Shown here one piece after another: positions 15,792-23,513 of a DNA stretch of 64,000 bases. Positions within the stretch are counted from its first letter, which is position 1. Every line of letters starts with the position of its first letter. Origin of the DNA: Planctomycetaceae bacterium. Its GTDB lineage: Bacteria; Planctomycetota; Planctomycetia; Pirellulales; Pirellulaceae. The translations under genes and the position numbers were made by a program. Below the pieces are notes generated by a model. The model was not told the DNA's origin. It was given only the letters and a program-made list of their open reading frames with translations, and ran no database searches. Where the stretch lies: NCBI GenBank assembly GCA_027487485.1, contig JAIYDN010000095.1, positions 1 through 64,000 on the forward strand. Direction: 5' to 3'.

Positions 15792-16415
15792 ATGGCTGAA
15801 CTTCCTGATACTCGCATCAGTTTGATAGGCCGGATCCACCGCGACCCTAACGATTCCCAAGGTTGGGCTGAGCTTGTTTCCTTGTATCAAGCTCCCATTT
15901 ATAGGACCTTGCGAGGCCGTAGACTGCAACATTCCGATGCGATGGAAGTCACCCAGCAAGTTCTTGTCGCGCTGGTTCGGTATCTGCCTCAGTTTGAAAA
16001 TGATGGCAAGCCGGCATCGTTCCGAAGATGGCTGAACCGCATCATCTCCAATTTATGCTGGAAAGCCTGGATGACGCGTCAGAATCCAGTGGGCAGTGCC
16101 CGTAGCATGGCAGCATCCGAGGAACATGGCTTCGACGATGTTGCAGATCGACAGCAGCAAGAAGAGCTACGGCACGATCTGGAAATCCAACATTATCGCC
16201 ATTGCTTTCGTATGGCCGCAGACCAAGTGCGACCATTGTTTACCACGATCACATGGCAAGCATTCTGGATGACCAGTGTCGAAGGAGTGCCAGCAAGCGA
16301 AGTCGCTAACAGGTTAGGACTGTCCCCAGGTGCCGTTTATATCGCTCGATCGCGTGTGATTGCACGCCTTCGAGCGCACGTCGAGCAAATGGAAGCCAAG
16401 GAAGACCTGGAATGA
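15792..16415 (+). CDS. ECF-type RNA polymerase sigma factor
   Basis: The 207-residue protein has a sigma-70 region 2 (WAELVSLYQAPIYRTLRGRRLQHSDAMEVTQQVLVALVRYLPQF, about 25-70, followed by FRRWLNRIISNLCWKAW) and a region 4 helix-turn-helix at the C-terminus (VEGVPASEVANRLGLSPGAVYIARSRVIARL, about 164-195). It directs polymerase to alternative promoters. Its stop overlaps the start of the kinase gene in an ATGA, so the two are translationally coupled, and the kinase product carries an anti-sigma-like zinc motif. Planctomycete ECF groups linked to Ser/Thr kinases are known; which genes this one controls is not visible. Confidence 0.93.
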   Translation: MAELPDTRISLIGRIHRDPNDSQGWAELVSLYQAPIYRTLRGRRLQHSDAMEVTQQVLVALVRYLPQFENDGKPASFRRWLNRIISNLCWKAWMTRQNPVGSARSMAASEEHGFDDVADRQQQEELRHDLEIQHYRHCFRMAADQVRPLFTTITWQAFWMTSVEGVPASEVANRLGLSPGAVYIARSRVIARLRAHVEQMEAKEDLE

Positions 16416-18001
16416 ATAAAAACGAATCATGCCTGCCAGACGATCTTCAAGCTTGGCTTTTGAATACCGATTGCGAATCCGATGGGGATCGATGGTCGAA
16501 GCATCTTGAACAGTGTACGCGTTGCCGGTCGAGAATTCAGGAGCAGACGCCATCGCTCGCGTGGTCCAATATCTTGACGGAAGATGCATGGGATCATGAA
16601 CTATCGAGCTCGACCGATGCTGCGAAGCCGCCATCTCCCATCAAGGTGTTGGATCATGCATCCCTTGAAAAGTTTGCTAAGCAAGTGATCGACAAGTCCG
16701 ACAACCCGGCCATGATGGGGCGATTGGGTGAATTCGAGATTTTGGAACCGATTGGAATGGGAGGCATGAGTCTCGTTCTGAAAGGGTACGATCACGAGCT
16801 GAATCGTTATGTGGCCATCAAAGTCCTTTCACCTCATTTGGCCATGGTGGGTGTGGCCCGTCAACGTTTTGCTCGCGAGGCCCAAGCGGCCGCTTCGATT
16901 GTAGATCCCTATGTGGTCCCAATCCATTCCGTAGCAGCGGACCACGACCCACCTTACTTGGTCATGACGTATGTTCCGGGCCAGACGTTGCAAGCGACTA
17001 TCGATGCTGAAGGGGCCTTGGATGTCGTGGCAGCGGTTCGGATTGCCTATCAAGTTGCAATGGGGCTTGCTGCAGCTCATGCGCAAGGTTTGGTGCATCG
17101 CGACATCAAGCCCAGCAATATTCTGCTCGAGAGAAATGTGCAGAAGGCATTTATTGCCGACTTCGGGCTGGCTCGAGCGGCTGACGATGCGAGCTTGACG
17201 CGAAGTGGATTCCTGGCTGGAACGCCCGATTTTATGTCCCCCGAACAAGCTCGAGGTGAAGCCATAGACGCTCGATCGGATCTGTTTAGTTTAGGAAGTG
17301 TGCTGTACACGATGCTCACAGGGCATCCCCCCTTTCGCGCAGCTTCGCCGATGGCCGTCCTGAATCGTATATCCCAGGATAAGCCACGCCCTATTTTGAC
17401 TTGTAACCCCCAGGTTCCCTTTTGGTTATCAAGTTTTGTGGATCGTCTATTGAGCAAGCATCCATCGGACCGTCATGCATCGGCGGTGCAGACTGCAGAA
17501 CTTTTGGAAGGGGCGCTTCGGCATCTACAGGATCCCGTGGGTTGCCCGTTGCCCGCGATGTTGGTCAGCCCCAATCCGACTTTACAACTGCGTAGGAAAC
17601 GACTCTTCGCCATTTCTTGCGTGCTGATGGGCGCACTTGCGGGTTGCTTGGGTCTTGCGTATTGGCGTCCTTTTTCGCCGTTCACCCAGCCACCGATGGC
17701 GGTCAATCCAACCGCCGAAAACGCCAAAGCAGATCCCACCGAGGGGCCAGGTACGAATGCGAACCCGTTCGGATCGACCGAGTCCGACCGGGATTGGATT
17801 CAGGCGGTGGGCGAGATTGAACGCGATATGGAACGGTGGGAAGGAGAGCTGCGAAACCAGCTTTCGAGGCCCGAAACGGGGCCGTTGCCTGAAGTCGATG
17901 AAGGCTCACAGGAATCATTTAGCCGCAAGCTCATGGAAGGTTTTCGAGTGTACGAACAGCAATTAGATCAATGGCTTCAAGAATTAAGGACTGAGGGGTA
18001 A
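16412..18001 (+). CDS. Membrane Ser/Thr protein kinase with N-terminal zinc anti-sigma-like motif
   Basis: The 529-residue protein begins with an H31-x3-C35-x2-C38 motif typical of zinc-binding anti-sigma factors. A complete Hanks-type kinase follows: glycine loop IGMGGMS at 114-120, K137 in VAIKV, catalytic HRDIKPSN at 229-236 with D231, DFG at 250-252, and GTPDFMSPEQ in the activation segment. One membrane helix lies at about 395-415, with an acidic tail of about 110 residues outside. It overlaps the ECF gene by 4 nt. The likely role is to hold the sigma factor and release or modify it on an extracytoplasmic signal (inference). Confidence 0.92.
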   Translation: MNKNESCLPDDLQAWLLNTDCESDGDRWSKHLEQCTRCRSRIQEQTPSLAWSNILTEDAWDHELSSSTDAAKPPSPIKVLDHASLEKFAKQVIDKSDNPAMMGRLGEFEILEPIGMGGMSLVLKGYDHELNRYVAIKVLSPHLAMVGVARQRFAREAQAAASIVDPYVVPIHSVAADHDPPYLVMTYVPGQTLQATIDAEGALDVVAAVRIAYQVAMGLAAAHAQGLVHRDIKPSNILLERNVQKAFIADFGLARAADDASLTRSGFLAGTPDFMSPEQARGEAIDARSDLFSLGSVLYTMLTGHPPFRAASPMAVLNRISQDKPRPILTCNPQVPFWLSSFVDRLLSKHPSDRHASAVQTAELLEGALRHLQDPVGCPLPAMLVSPNPTLQLRRKRLFAISCVLMGALAGCLGLAYWRPFSPFTQPPMAVNPTAENAKADPTEGPGTNANPFGSTESDRDWIQAVGEIERDMERWEGELRNQLSRPETGPLPEVDEGSQESFSRKLMEGFRVYEQQLDQWLQELRTEG

Positions 18002-18003
18002 TC

Positions 18004-19878
18004 ATGAAACGCATGTCACTTGTCGTAGGTCTGGTGCTGGCAAACCTTGTAGCACAAGGTCCGGTTTTCGGGCAGGGAGGCTCCGGTGGGCTTGCTGGTG
18101 GTCTTGGTGCCCCTGCTGGACTTGGTGCCCCTGCTGGACTTGGTATGCCGGGTGGCCTCGGTGGCGGTCTTGGTGGCGGTCCTGCTACTGCTGGCGGTGG
18201 TGGCCCTTTGAACAGCAACGGTTGGGCGATCAATAATGCAGAAGCCGTTAGCGAGCGATTCCTAAAACTTTCTTCCAGGTTCAACCATAACGGAGTGGAA
18301 CTGCAGAGTAAGAATGGAACTGGTTTTGTGATTGCAACTCCGCGAGGACAAAGAATTCTGGTTCTGCCCACAAGCTTGACGCAGCCTATTGAGATTTCGC
18401 AAGGGGCGGAAGAAGGGGGCGGGGCCAAGTTAACGGTTGATTGCAGCATGCTCTTGGTTGGGCAAAGTCGGCCTCAATCGCAAACGGACGTTTTTAGTTT
18501 AGACTTGAACTACGCCGATACCTTTTCGAATCAGAATGAACCGCCTGATTTGCGTTCGGTAGCTGAAGACCGCATTTATCAGGCTTTGAGTGAACAATTG
18601 GTGGTGTTGTTCGATCAACAGCCACTGAGCAGTGCAATAAAGTACTTTAGCGAACGATATAACATTCCAATCTTGCTCGATGCGAAAACTCTTAAAACCG
18701 AGGGGATTTCGTCAGACGAGCCAATCACGCTGGAGCTTCCCAAGGTATCTTTGCGATCCGTTTTAAACATCATGCTAGACCCACTGGGATTGACTTATGT
18801 CGTTCGCAATGAGGTCATGATGATCACCACCAAAGCAGCGGCTGCCGGAATGGGAAGCGAAACCGCAAGCGACAAGACAGCAAGTAATCAAGGAGTCTTA
18901 CAGTTCTATTTTTATCCATCGGGCGGTGAGATGGGCGGAGGTATGGGCATGGGGAGCGCCGGCTTGGGCATGGGGAGCAGCGGTGGCATGATGGGTGGCC
19001 CGGGTATTGGTGGCATGGGTGGAATGGGTAGTGGTGGCCCAGGTAGGATGGGCCAAGGTGGTATGGGCCCAGGTGGTGCGGGCTTGTCCATCCTTCGTTC
19101 CAACCTGCGACGTTACAGCACTCTTCAAGAGGTACTAAGCAACCAAACTAACGCCAGGTCATCGGAACAAAAGTTTGGCGACCATGCTGCGATTGCGGGC
19201 CCGCTTGCGACTCAGGTTAGTGACCAGCTTGGCGTTTCCTTTCTGTGCATTCCGGGCGATTTTCCAGCGTTTGCCATTCCCGCAAACGTAGCAGCTAGTT
19301 CGCAAAAATGGATCGAGGTGGAGGGCCAGTGGGTGGAATATCAGGAAGGGGGAGAACTGAATCCGTCGGTCTTAGATGGATCGCCGGTTGTGAACGAGAA
19401 TGGTGAGGCAATTGCTGTGTTGATTGGCAAGAAGTTGGTTTACTTTCCAGAACTGTTTGATGCCTTTGTAAAGATTGACACGAAAGCCTTAGGCTATTGG
19501 GGTGACGAGCCCATCAAGAAAGAAGAATCGATGCAGGAAGACTTGGGGGCCGAATCGAGATCCACGTCGGAACTACCACAACTGATCTCCGCATCGATCC
19601 AAGCCCAATTGGATTCGGCGGCCAAGCTTCAAGGGTCGCAAAAGACCAAGGCCATGATATCGATACGAAAGCAGCTAGAAAGCCAAATCTATGAAAGAAA
19701 ACTGAAGGCCCTCACCAAGATGGATGCACTTCGAGAAAAACTGAGTGAGCTTGAGCAACTGACCAAGGACATGACCAGAAAGGACACTGTCCAGGCGAAC
19801 AAACTGTTGCCCGAATCATTTGCATTACCATTGATACCATCGGACGACGAACTGGATCAGAACGACCCATTCAAGTAA
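18004..19878 (+). CDS. Secreted Gly-rich protein with STN (secretin/TonB N-terminal) domain
   Basis: The 624-residue product starts 2 bp after the kinase stop, with GAGGGG as ribosome site inside the kinase 3' end. It has a signal peptide (to about residue 24), a Gly/Ala/Leu-rich stretch at 25-68 with repeated GAPAGL units, and an STN-like domain at about 196-278 (VVLFDQQPLSSAIKYFSER...SLRSVLNIMLDPLGLTYVVR) like those at the N-termini of secretins and TonB receptors. A Gly/Met-rich stretch follows at 307-361, then a C-terminal part with a charged coiled-coil-like region (about 520-600). No secretin pore domain is seen. It is probably the exported sensor or structural component of this sigma/kinase operon (inference). 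Confidence 0.75.
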   Translation: MKRMSLVVGLVLANLVAQGPVFGQGGSGGLAGGLGAPAGLGAPAGLGMPGGLGGGLGGGPATAGGGGPLNSNGWAINNAEAVSERFLKLSSRFNHNGVELQSKNGTGFVIATPRGQRILVLPTSLTQPIEISQGAEEGGGAKLTVDCSMLLVGQSRPQSQTDVFSLDLNYADTFSNQNEPPDLRSVAEDRIYQALSEQLVVLFDQQPLSSAIKYFSERYNIPILLDAKTLKTEGISSDEPITLELPKVSLRSVLNIMLDPLGLTYVVRNEVMMITTKAAAAGMGSETASDKTASNQGVLQFYFYPSGGEMGGGMGMGSAGLGMGSSGGMMGGPGIGGMGGMGSGGPGRMGQGGMGPGGAGLSILRSNLRRYSTLQEVLSNQTNARSSEQKFGDHAAIAGPLATQVSDQLGVSFLCIPGDFPAFAIPANVAASSQKWIEVEGQWVEYQEGGELNPSVLDGSPVVNENGEAIAVLIGKKLVYFPELFDAFVKIDTKALGYWGDEPIKKEESMQEDLGAESRSTSELPQLISASIQAQLDSAAKLQGSQKTKAMISIRKQLESQIYERKLKALTKMDALREKLSELEQLTKDMTRKDTVQANKLLPESFALPLIPSDDELDQNDPFK

Positions 19879-20155
19879 CTCACAAAGCTCAAGTTGCCCA
19901 CAAGCGCAAGTTGCCCACAAGCGCAAGTTTGATGTTGCGCAATTTGGCTTTCCATCGTACTCGTACTCAATGAAATGGTACTCGTACTCGTACTCGAAAT
20001 GCATTGATCGACTACGAGTACCGCTGGTGCTGAGTACGAGTACGAGTACGAGTAAGAAAAACCGCGTTTGTTGCGGCGGCGTGTATTGGAACTTCGAATT
20101 GCGCAACATCAAAAAGCGCAAGCGATGGGTGGCCGCCTCCTGATGGCCGCCCGTG
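19879..20155. repeat. Repeat-filled spacer between convergent genes
   Basis: It starts with two copies of AAGTTGCCCACAAGCGC (about 19891-19925), followed by a MITE-like element (19928-20113) with the hexamer core, and ends 33 bp before the tyrS stop codon. There is no gene. The strong hairpin potential may also stop transcription from both sides. Confidence 0.7.
19928..20113. mobile_element. MITE-like element, hexamer core, with TTTGATGTTGCGCAATT ends
   Basis: The left end TTTGATGTTGCGCAATT (19928-19944) and right end AATTGCGCAACATCAAA (20097-20113) are exact 17-bp inverted repeats, and AAGCGCAAG flanks both (19919-19927 and 20114-20122) like a 9-bp target duplication. The core (19955-20054) consists of TACTCG hexamers on the left and CGAGTA hexamers on the right, giving a large fold-back. 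The ends match the GGCCTGAAGGGCC-core elements at 13171 and 27458, including a subterminal TTGGCTT. The left flank motif is locally repeated, so the duplication is not certain. Confidence 0.7.
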
Positions 20156-21424
20156 CTACTCGAAACGCAGAAGTGCGTACTTCTTTTTTCCACGACGCAG
20201 AACGATCAGGCTTTCGCTAGCCAGGTCGGATTCGGCCAGCATCTTGTCGGTGCCTTCGATCTTGCGATTGTTGACGTACACCGACCCTTCTTCGATCGCT
20301 CGTCGGGCATCGCTCTTGCTGGTTGCAAGTGAGACGACGCAAAGGGCTTCCACCAAAGGGAGCCCCTCGACCATCCTGGCACGAGCGACGCTGCTGCTTG
20401 GCACATCGGCGAAAATGGAGTTGAGTTCCTTGTCGCTCAACGAATCGATTTCCGTTCCAAAAAAGATCTTGGTCGCCTGGACTGCGGATTGAAGGCCCGC
20501 GTCCCCGTGCACCAGTTTGGTGAGTGATTCGGCCAAGCAACGTTGGGCTGCACTCGGGCTGGTGGCCATGTTCGCTTCGATGGCATCATACTGAGCCTTA
20601 TCGACTTCGGAAAGAAACCGAAGCGTCATGAGAACATCGGCATCCGCAACGTTCACAAAGTACTGGTAGAATTCGTAGGGGCTGGTCTTTTCGGGCGACA
20701 ACCAAACGGCACCTTTTTCAGTCTTGCCCATTTTGCGACCATCGGAAGTGGTCAACAGGGGGCAGGTCATTCCGTAAAGTTGTTGGCTTAGCATACGTCG
20801 GCCAAGGTCGATGCCCGCGGTGATATTGCCCCATTGGTCGCTGCCACCGATTTGAATCTTGCAGTTCTGGTGCTGCGCTAAGTACACAAAGTCGTATGCT
20901 TGAAGCAGCATGTAACTGAATTCCGTGAAGCTCAGTCCGCTGTCTTGACGTTCAAGGCGACTCTTGACCGAGTCCTTGCTGAGCATCACATTCACCGGGA
21001 AATTCTTACCGATGTCGCGAAGGAAATCCAAGAACGAGAACGAGTGCATCCAGTCGTAGTTGTTGACCAACACGGCTGCATTGGGGCCATCGAAGTCCAG
21101 GAAGTTTCGCATCTGCAATTCGATGCCAGCTATATTCCGTTCAAGAGCTTCTTTGGTTTGCAGGACACGTTCGTCGCTCTTTCCGCTGGGGTCCCCGACC
21201 ATTCCTGTAGCACCACCCACCAGAGCGACCGGCGTATGCCCGGCTTGTTGGAATCGACGAAGCATCATCAACGGCAGCAACGATCCGACGTGCAGCGAAT
21301 CGGATGTCGGATCGAAGCCTGCGTAAACAGCGGTTGGCTTCCCTAATTCACGTCGACACGATTCGAGATCGGTGCATTGATGGATGAGACCACGCCATTG
21401 AAGTTCTTCAAGAATGTTGAGCAT
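20156..21424 (-). CDS. tyrS: Tyrosyl-tRNA synthetase
   Basis: The 422-residue enzyme charges tRNA-Tyr. It has the class I signature HVGS at 45-48 (HIGH-type), the tyrosine pocket AGFDPTSDSLHVG, QIGGSDQWGNI in the middle, and KMGKT (KMSKS-type) after SDGR near residue 232. The C-terminal S4-like RNA-binding domain (SDARRAIEEGSVYVNNRKI...LIVLRRGKKKYALLRF) is intact. Length is usual for bacterial TyrS. It is the last gene of a minus-strand operon, 39 bp after ispD. Confidence 0.97.
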   Translation of the reverse strand: MLNILEELQWRGLIHQCTDLESCRRELGKPTAVYAGFDPTSDSLHVGSLLPLMMLRRFQQAGHTPVALVGGATGMVGDPSGKSDERVLQTKEALERNIAGIELQMRNFLDFDGPNAAVLVNNYDWMHSFSFLDFLRDIGKNFPVNVMLSKDSVKSRLERQDSGLSFTEFSYMLLQAYDFVYLAQHQNCKIQIGGSDQWGNITAGIDLGRRMLSQQLYGMTCPLLTTSDGRKMGKTEKGAVWLSPEKTSPYEFYQYFVNVADADVLMTLRFLSEVDKAQYDAIEANMATSPSAAQRCLAESLTKLVHGDAGLQSAVQATKIFFGTEIDSLSDKELNSIFADVPSSSVARARMVEGLPLVEALCVVSLATSKSDARRAIEEGSVYVNNRKIEGTDKMLAESDLASESLIVLRRGKKKYALLRFE

Positions 21425-21463
21425 TGCAGAGATTGATCTTGGGATCGAGCCAAAAAAGGGAGC

Positions 21464-22171
21464 TTAGAAGAAGGGATTGTCGCGGGAGCGTTGTGGAACC
21501 TTGAGGAATGCTTCCGCGATCCGAAGATCGTCCTTGGTGGTGATCTTGATGTTGGTTTCGGGACCTTCCACGCATGTCACCGGTGTACCACTTTGTTCTA
21601 CAACCTGAGCGTCGTCGGTGGGAAAGCCTTGCAGTTTTGCGTACGCTGATTTCAGGACATTCGCCGCAAAAATCTGAGGGGTCTGCGCTTGCCAAAGATT
21701 ATCACGAGCGACTGTTTCCACGATCGTGTCTTGTTTGCTGCATCGCTTCACGGTAGCCCGAATGGGTGAGGCTAAGATCGCGGCGCCCGTTCGCTCCGCA
21801 ACCGCGATCACCGCATCAAACGCTTGCTTGGTCAAGCAAGGTCGAGCTGCATCGTGGACAGCGATCAGTTTCATGTTGGGACGGACCTTTTCCAAGGCGT
21901 TCCGAATGGATAGATATCTTTCTTCGCCCCCTAAAACAACTTCCACGCCGAACATGGATAGGTTCCCGGCGAATTTCTCTTGAACCATTTCGCGGTCTTC
22001 GGGCGAGATGGTCATGATAATTTGCCCCACCCGAGGATGTTCGGAAAAGAGCTGGGCGCTGTGCTGCCATACCGGCTTTCCCGAGGCAAGCGTGTACACT
22101 TTCTTGACGTAGGGGTCGCGGAACCGGGAGCTTTTTCCGGCGGCGGCCAAAAGGATCGCGATATCTTTCAT
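21464..22171 (-). CDS. ispD: 2-C-methyl-D-erythritol 4-phosphate cytidylyltransferase
   Basis: The 235-residue protein carries the N-terminal nucleotide loop LLAAAGKSSRF (7-17, an AAA-G-S-R pattern with K27/K28-type lysines in VKKVYTLASGKPV), VHDAARPCL in the middle and TDDAQVVEQSG/NIKITTKDDL near the C-terminus, all diagnostic of IspD. It makes CDP-methylerythritol in the non-mevalonate isoprenoid pathway in the cytoplasm. Its start overlaps the stop of the ABC ATPase gene by 4 nt, indicating coupled translation. Confidence 0.95.
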   Translation of the reverse strand: MKDIAILLAAAGKSSRFRDPYVKKVYTLASGKPVWQHSAQLFSEHPRVGQIIMTISPEDREMVQEKFAGNLSMFGVEVVLGGEERYLSIRNALEKVRPNMKLIAVHDAARPCLTKQAFDAVIAVAERTGAAILASPIRATVKRCSKQDTIVETVARDNLWQAQTPQIFAANVLKSAYAKLQGFPTDDAQVVEQSGTPVTCVEGPETNIKITTKDDLRIAEAFLKVPQRSRDNPFF

Positions 22172-22914
22172 ACCATCTCTTGCGATTGCTTGATTGCCAA
22201 CGCGGCTTCGTCATGATCGAGCGTATCCGCAATGATCTTTCCATCGCGTAAAACGATATTGCGTTTAGCATTTCTTGCAACCGCTAAATCGTGTGTGACC
22301 AGAATGACGGTCAGACGACGTTGCTCATTAAGCTTTCGAAACAATTCGATCACCTCGCGACTGGTGCGTGAGTCCAAGTTTCCAGTCGGCTCATCCCCCA
22401 TCAAAATGGAAGGTTCCGTCGCCAACGCTCTTGCGATGGCGACTCGCTGTTGTTGTCCGCCAGACAATTGACCTGGATGGTGCTGCATTCGATCGCCTAA
22501 CCCGACCATTGCCAACAGTTCTTTGGCGCGATCATGGCGTTGTCGAGCGGTTAGGCCTGCACCGTAAAGCAGCGGCAGTTCGACATTTTCCAAAGCGGAG
22601 GTTCGGGCCAAGAGATTGAAGTTTTGGAATACGAATCCGATGTGCGCATTGCGAATTCGAGCACGCTCATCGCGAGTCATGCAAACCACTTCTTCGCCGC
22701 TGAGCATGTACGATCCGCTGGTTGGACGATCGAGACAACCAAGAGTGTTCATCAAGGTGGATTTGCCCGAGCCACTTGGCCCGATCAAGGCGGAGTATTC
22801 CCCTTTGTCCATGCTCAAGTTGATGCCATCGAGCGCTCGGACCTCCACCTCTTCCAGCTTATAAATCTTGGAAACGTTTTTGATTTGGATCAATGGGGAA
22901 CTACTGGAAGTCAT
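22168..22914 (-). CDS. ABC transporter ATP-binding protein, LolD/MacB-type
   Basis: From the ATG at 22914 the product has 248 residues; the frame is open to 22977 but that part overlaps the P-II gene and is not conserved-looking. It has Walker A GPSGSGKST (45-53), the Q-loop region GFVFQNFNLLARTSALENVELP, signature LSGGQQQR, Walker B ILMGDEPTGNLD and an H-loop VTHD. The NLL...ENVELPLLY pattern places it in the MacB/LolD/FtsE group. No permease gene adjoins it: the neighbours are P-II (13 bp upstream) and ispD (4-nt overlap). Its membrane partner must be encoded elsewhere. Confidence 0.9.
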   Translation of the reverse strand: MTSSSSPLIQIKNVSKIYKLEEVEVRALDGINLSMDKGEYSALIGPSGSGKSTLMNTLGCLDRPTSGSYMLSGEEVVCMTRDERARIRNAHIGFVFQNFNLLARTSALENVELPLLYGAGLTARQRHDRAKELLAMVGLGDRMQHHPGQLSGGQQQRVAIARALATEPSILMGDEPTGNLDSRTSREVIELFRKLNEQRRLTVILVTHDLAVARNAKRNIVLRDGKIIADTLDHDEAALAIKQSQEMV

Positions 22915-22927
22915 GGACAATAGAAGC

Positions 22928-23275
22928 CTAGATGGCTTCTGGCCCCCGTTCGCCGGTTCGAATTCGGATGCAATCATCCATGGGGAGAATGAAGATCTTG
23001 CCGTCTCCGATCTGTCCTTTTTCGCCCGTCTTAGCGCCCTTCAGGATGGCGTCGATGGTTGGCTGTACGAATTCGTCGTTGACTGCAATCTGCAACTGAA
23101 CTTTCCGCAAAAGGTTTACAGAGACGTCTTGGCCTCGGAAAGCGGTCTTTTGGCCTTTTTGCCGGCCAAACCCTAAGCAGTCGAGAACGGTCAAGCGAAA
23201 GACCTCGACTTCCGTCAGGGCCTCTTTCACTTGCTCAAGCCGGCTTGGTTGTACGATCGCAATGATCAACTTCAC
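22928..23275 (-). CDS. P-II family signalling protein with altered T-loop
   Basis: I use the GTG at 23275, with AAGGA 6 nt upstream, giving 115 residues starting MKLIIAIVQPSRL like GlnB; a TTG at 23299 is less likely. The P-II fold is clear: GFGRQKGQ at 35-42 and IGDGKIFILP...IRIRTGERG at the C-terminus, the ATP/2-oxoglutarate-binding segments. Two deviations are seen. The uridylylation tyrosine Y51 is replaced by V51 (RGQDVSVNLL), and Y46 is F46. About three extra residues sit in KTGEKGQIGDG. P-II proteins usually report nitrogen and energy state to amtB, glnA or GlnD targets, none of which is nearby. It heads the ABC ATPase-ispD-tyrS operon. Confidence 0.88.
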   Translation of the reverse strand: MKLIIAIVQPSRLEQVKEALTEVEVFRLTVLDCLGFGRQKGQKTAFRGQDVSVNLLRKVQLQIAVNDEFVQPTIDAILKGAKTGEKGQIGDGKIFILPMDDCIRIRTGERGPEAI

Positions 23276-23513
23276 GTTGGTTCCTTCATGGTCGGGCAAA
23301 CTTTACAGAGCAGAATCATCGCTCCTGAAAAGCATCATGATTGTCATCCGAAACCGAATCAGCTTCAAGCCACATTCGAGACGCAAGTCAGAATCTTGCA
23401 GAAAGTTCAGTCGAAGCTTTGGACGATGGCTGAAGAGCGGGACCGTCGAGCTCCGCAAAATCCCTAGGATTCTGCATGGAGCGTCCAGAGTGAACCCTTG
23501 TTATCACGCAGGT

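Noticed and set aside
17931-18449. Pro-rich minus-strand open frame opposite the Gly-rich gene
   Set aside because: Proline-rich reading is the expected shadow of GGT/GGC-rich DNA on the opposite strand; the plus-strand protein has a signal peptide and an STN domain.
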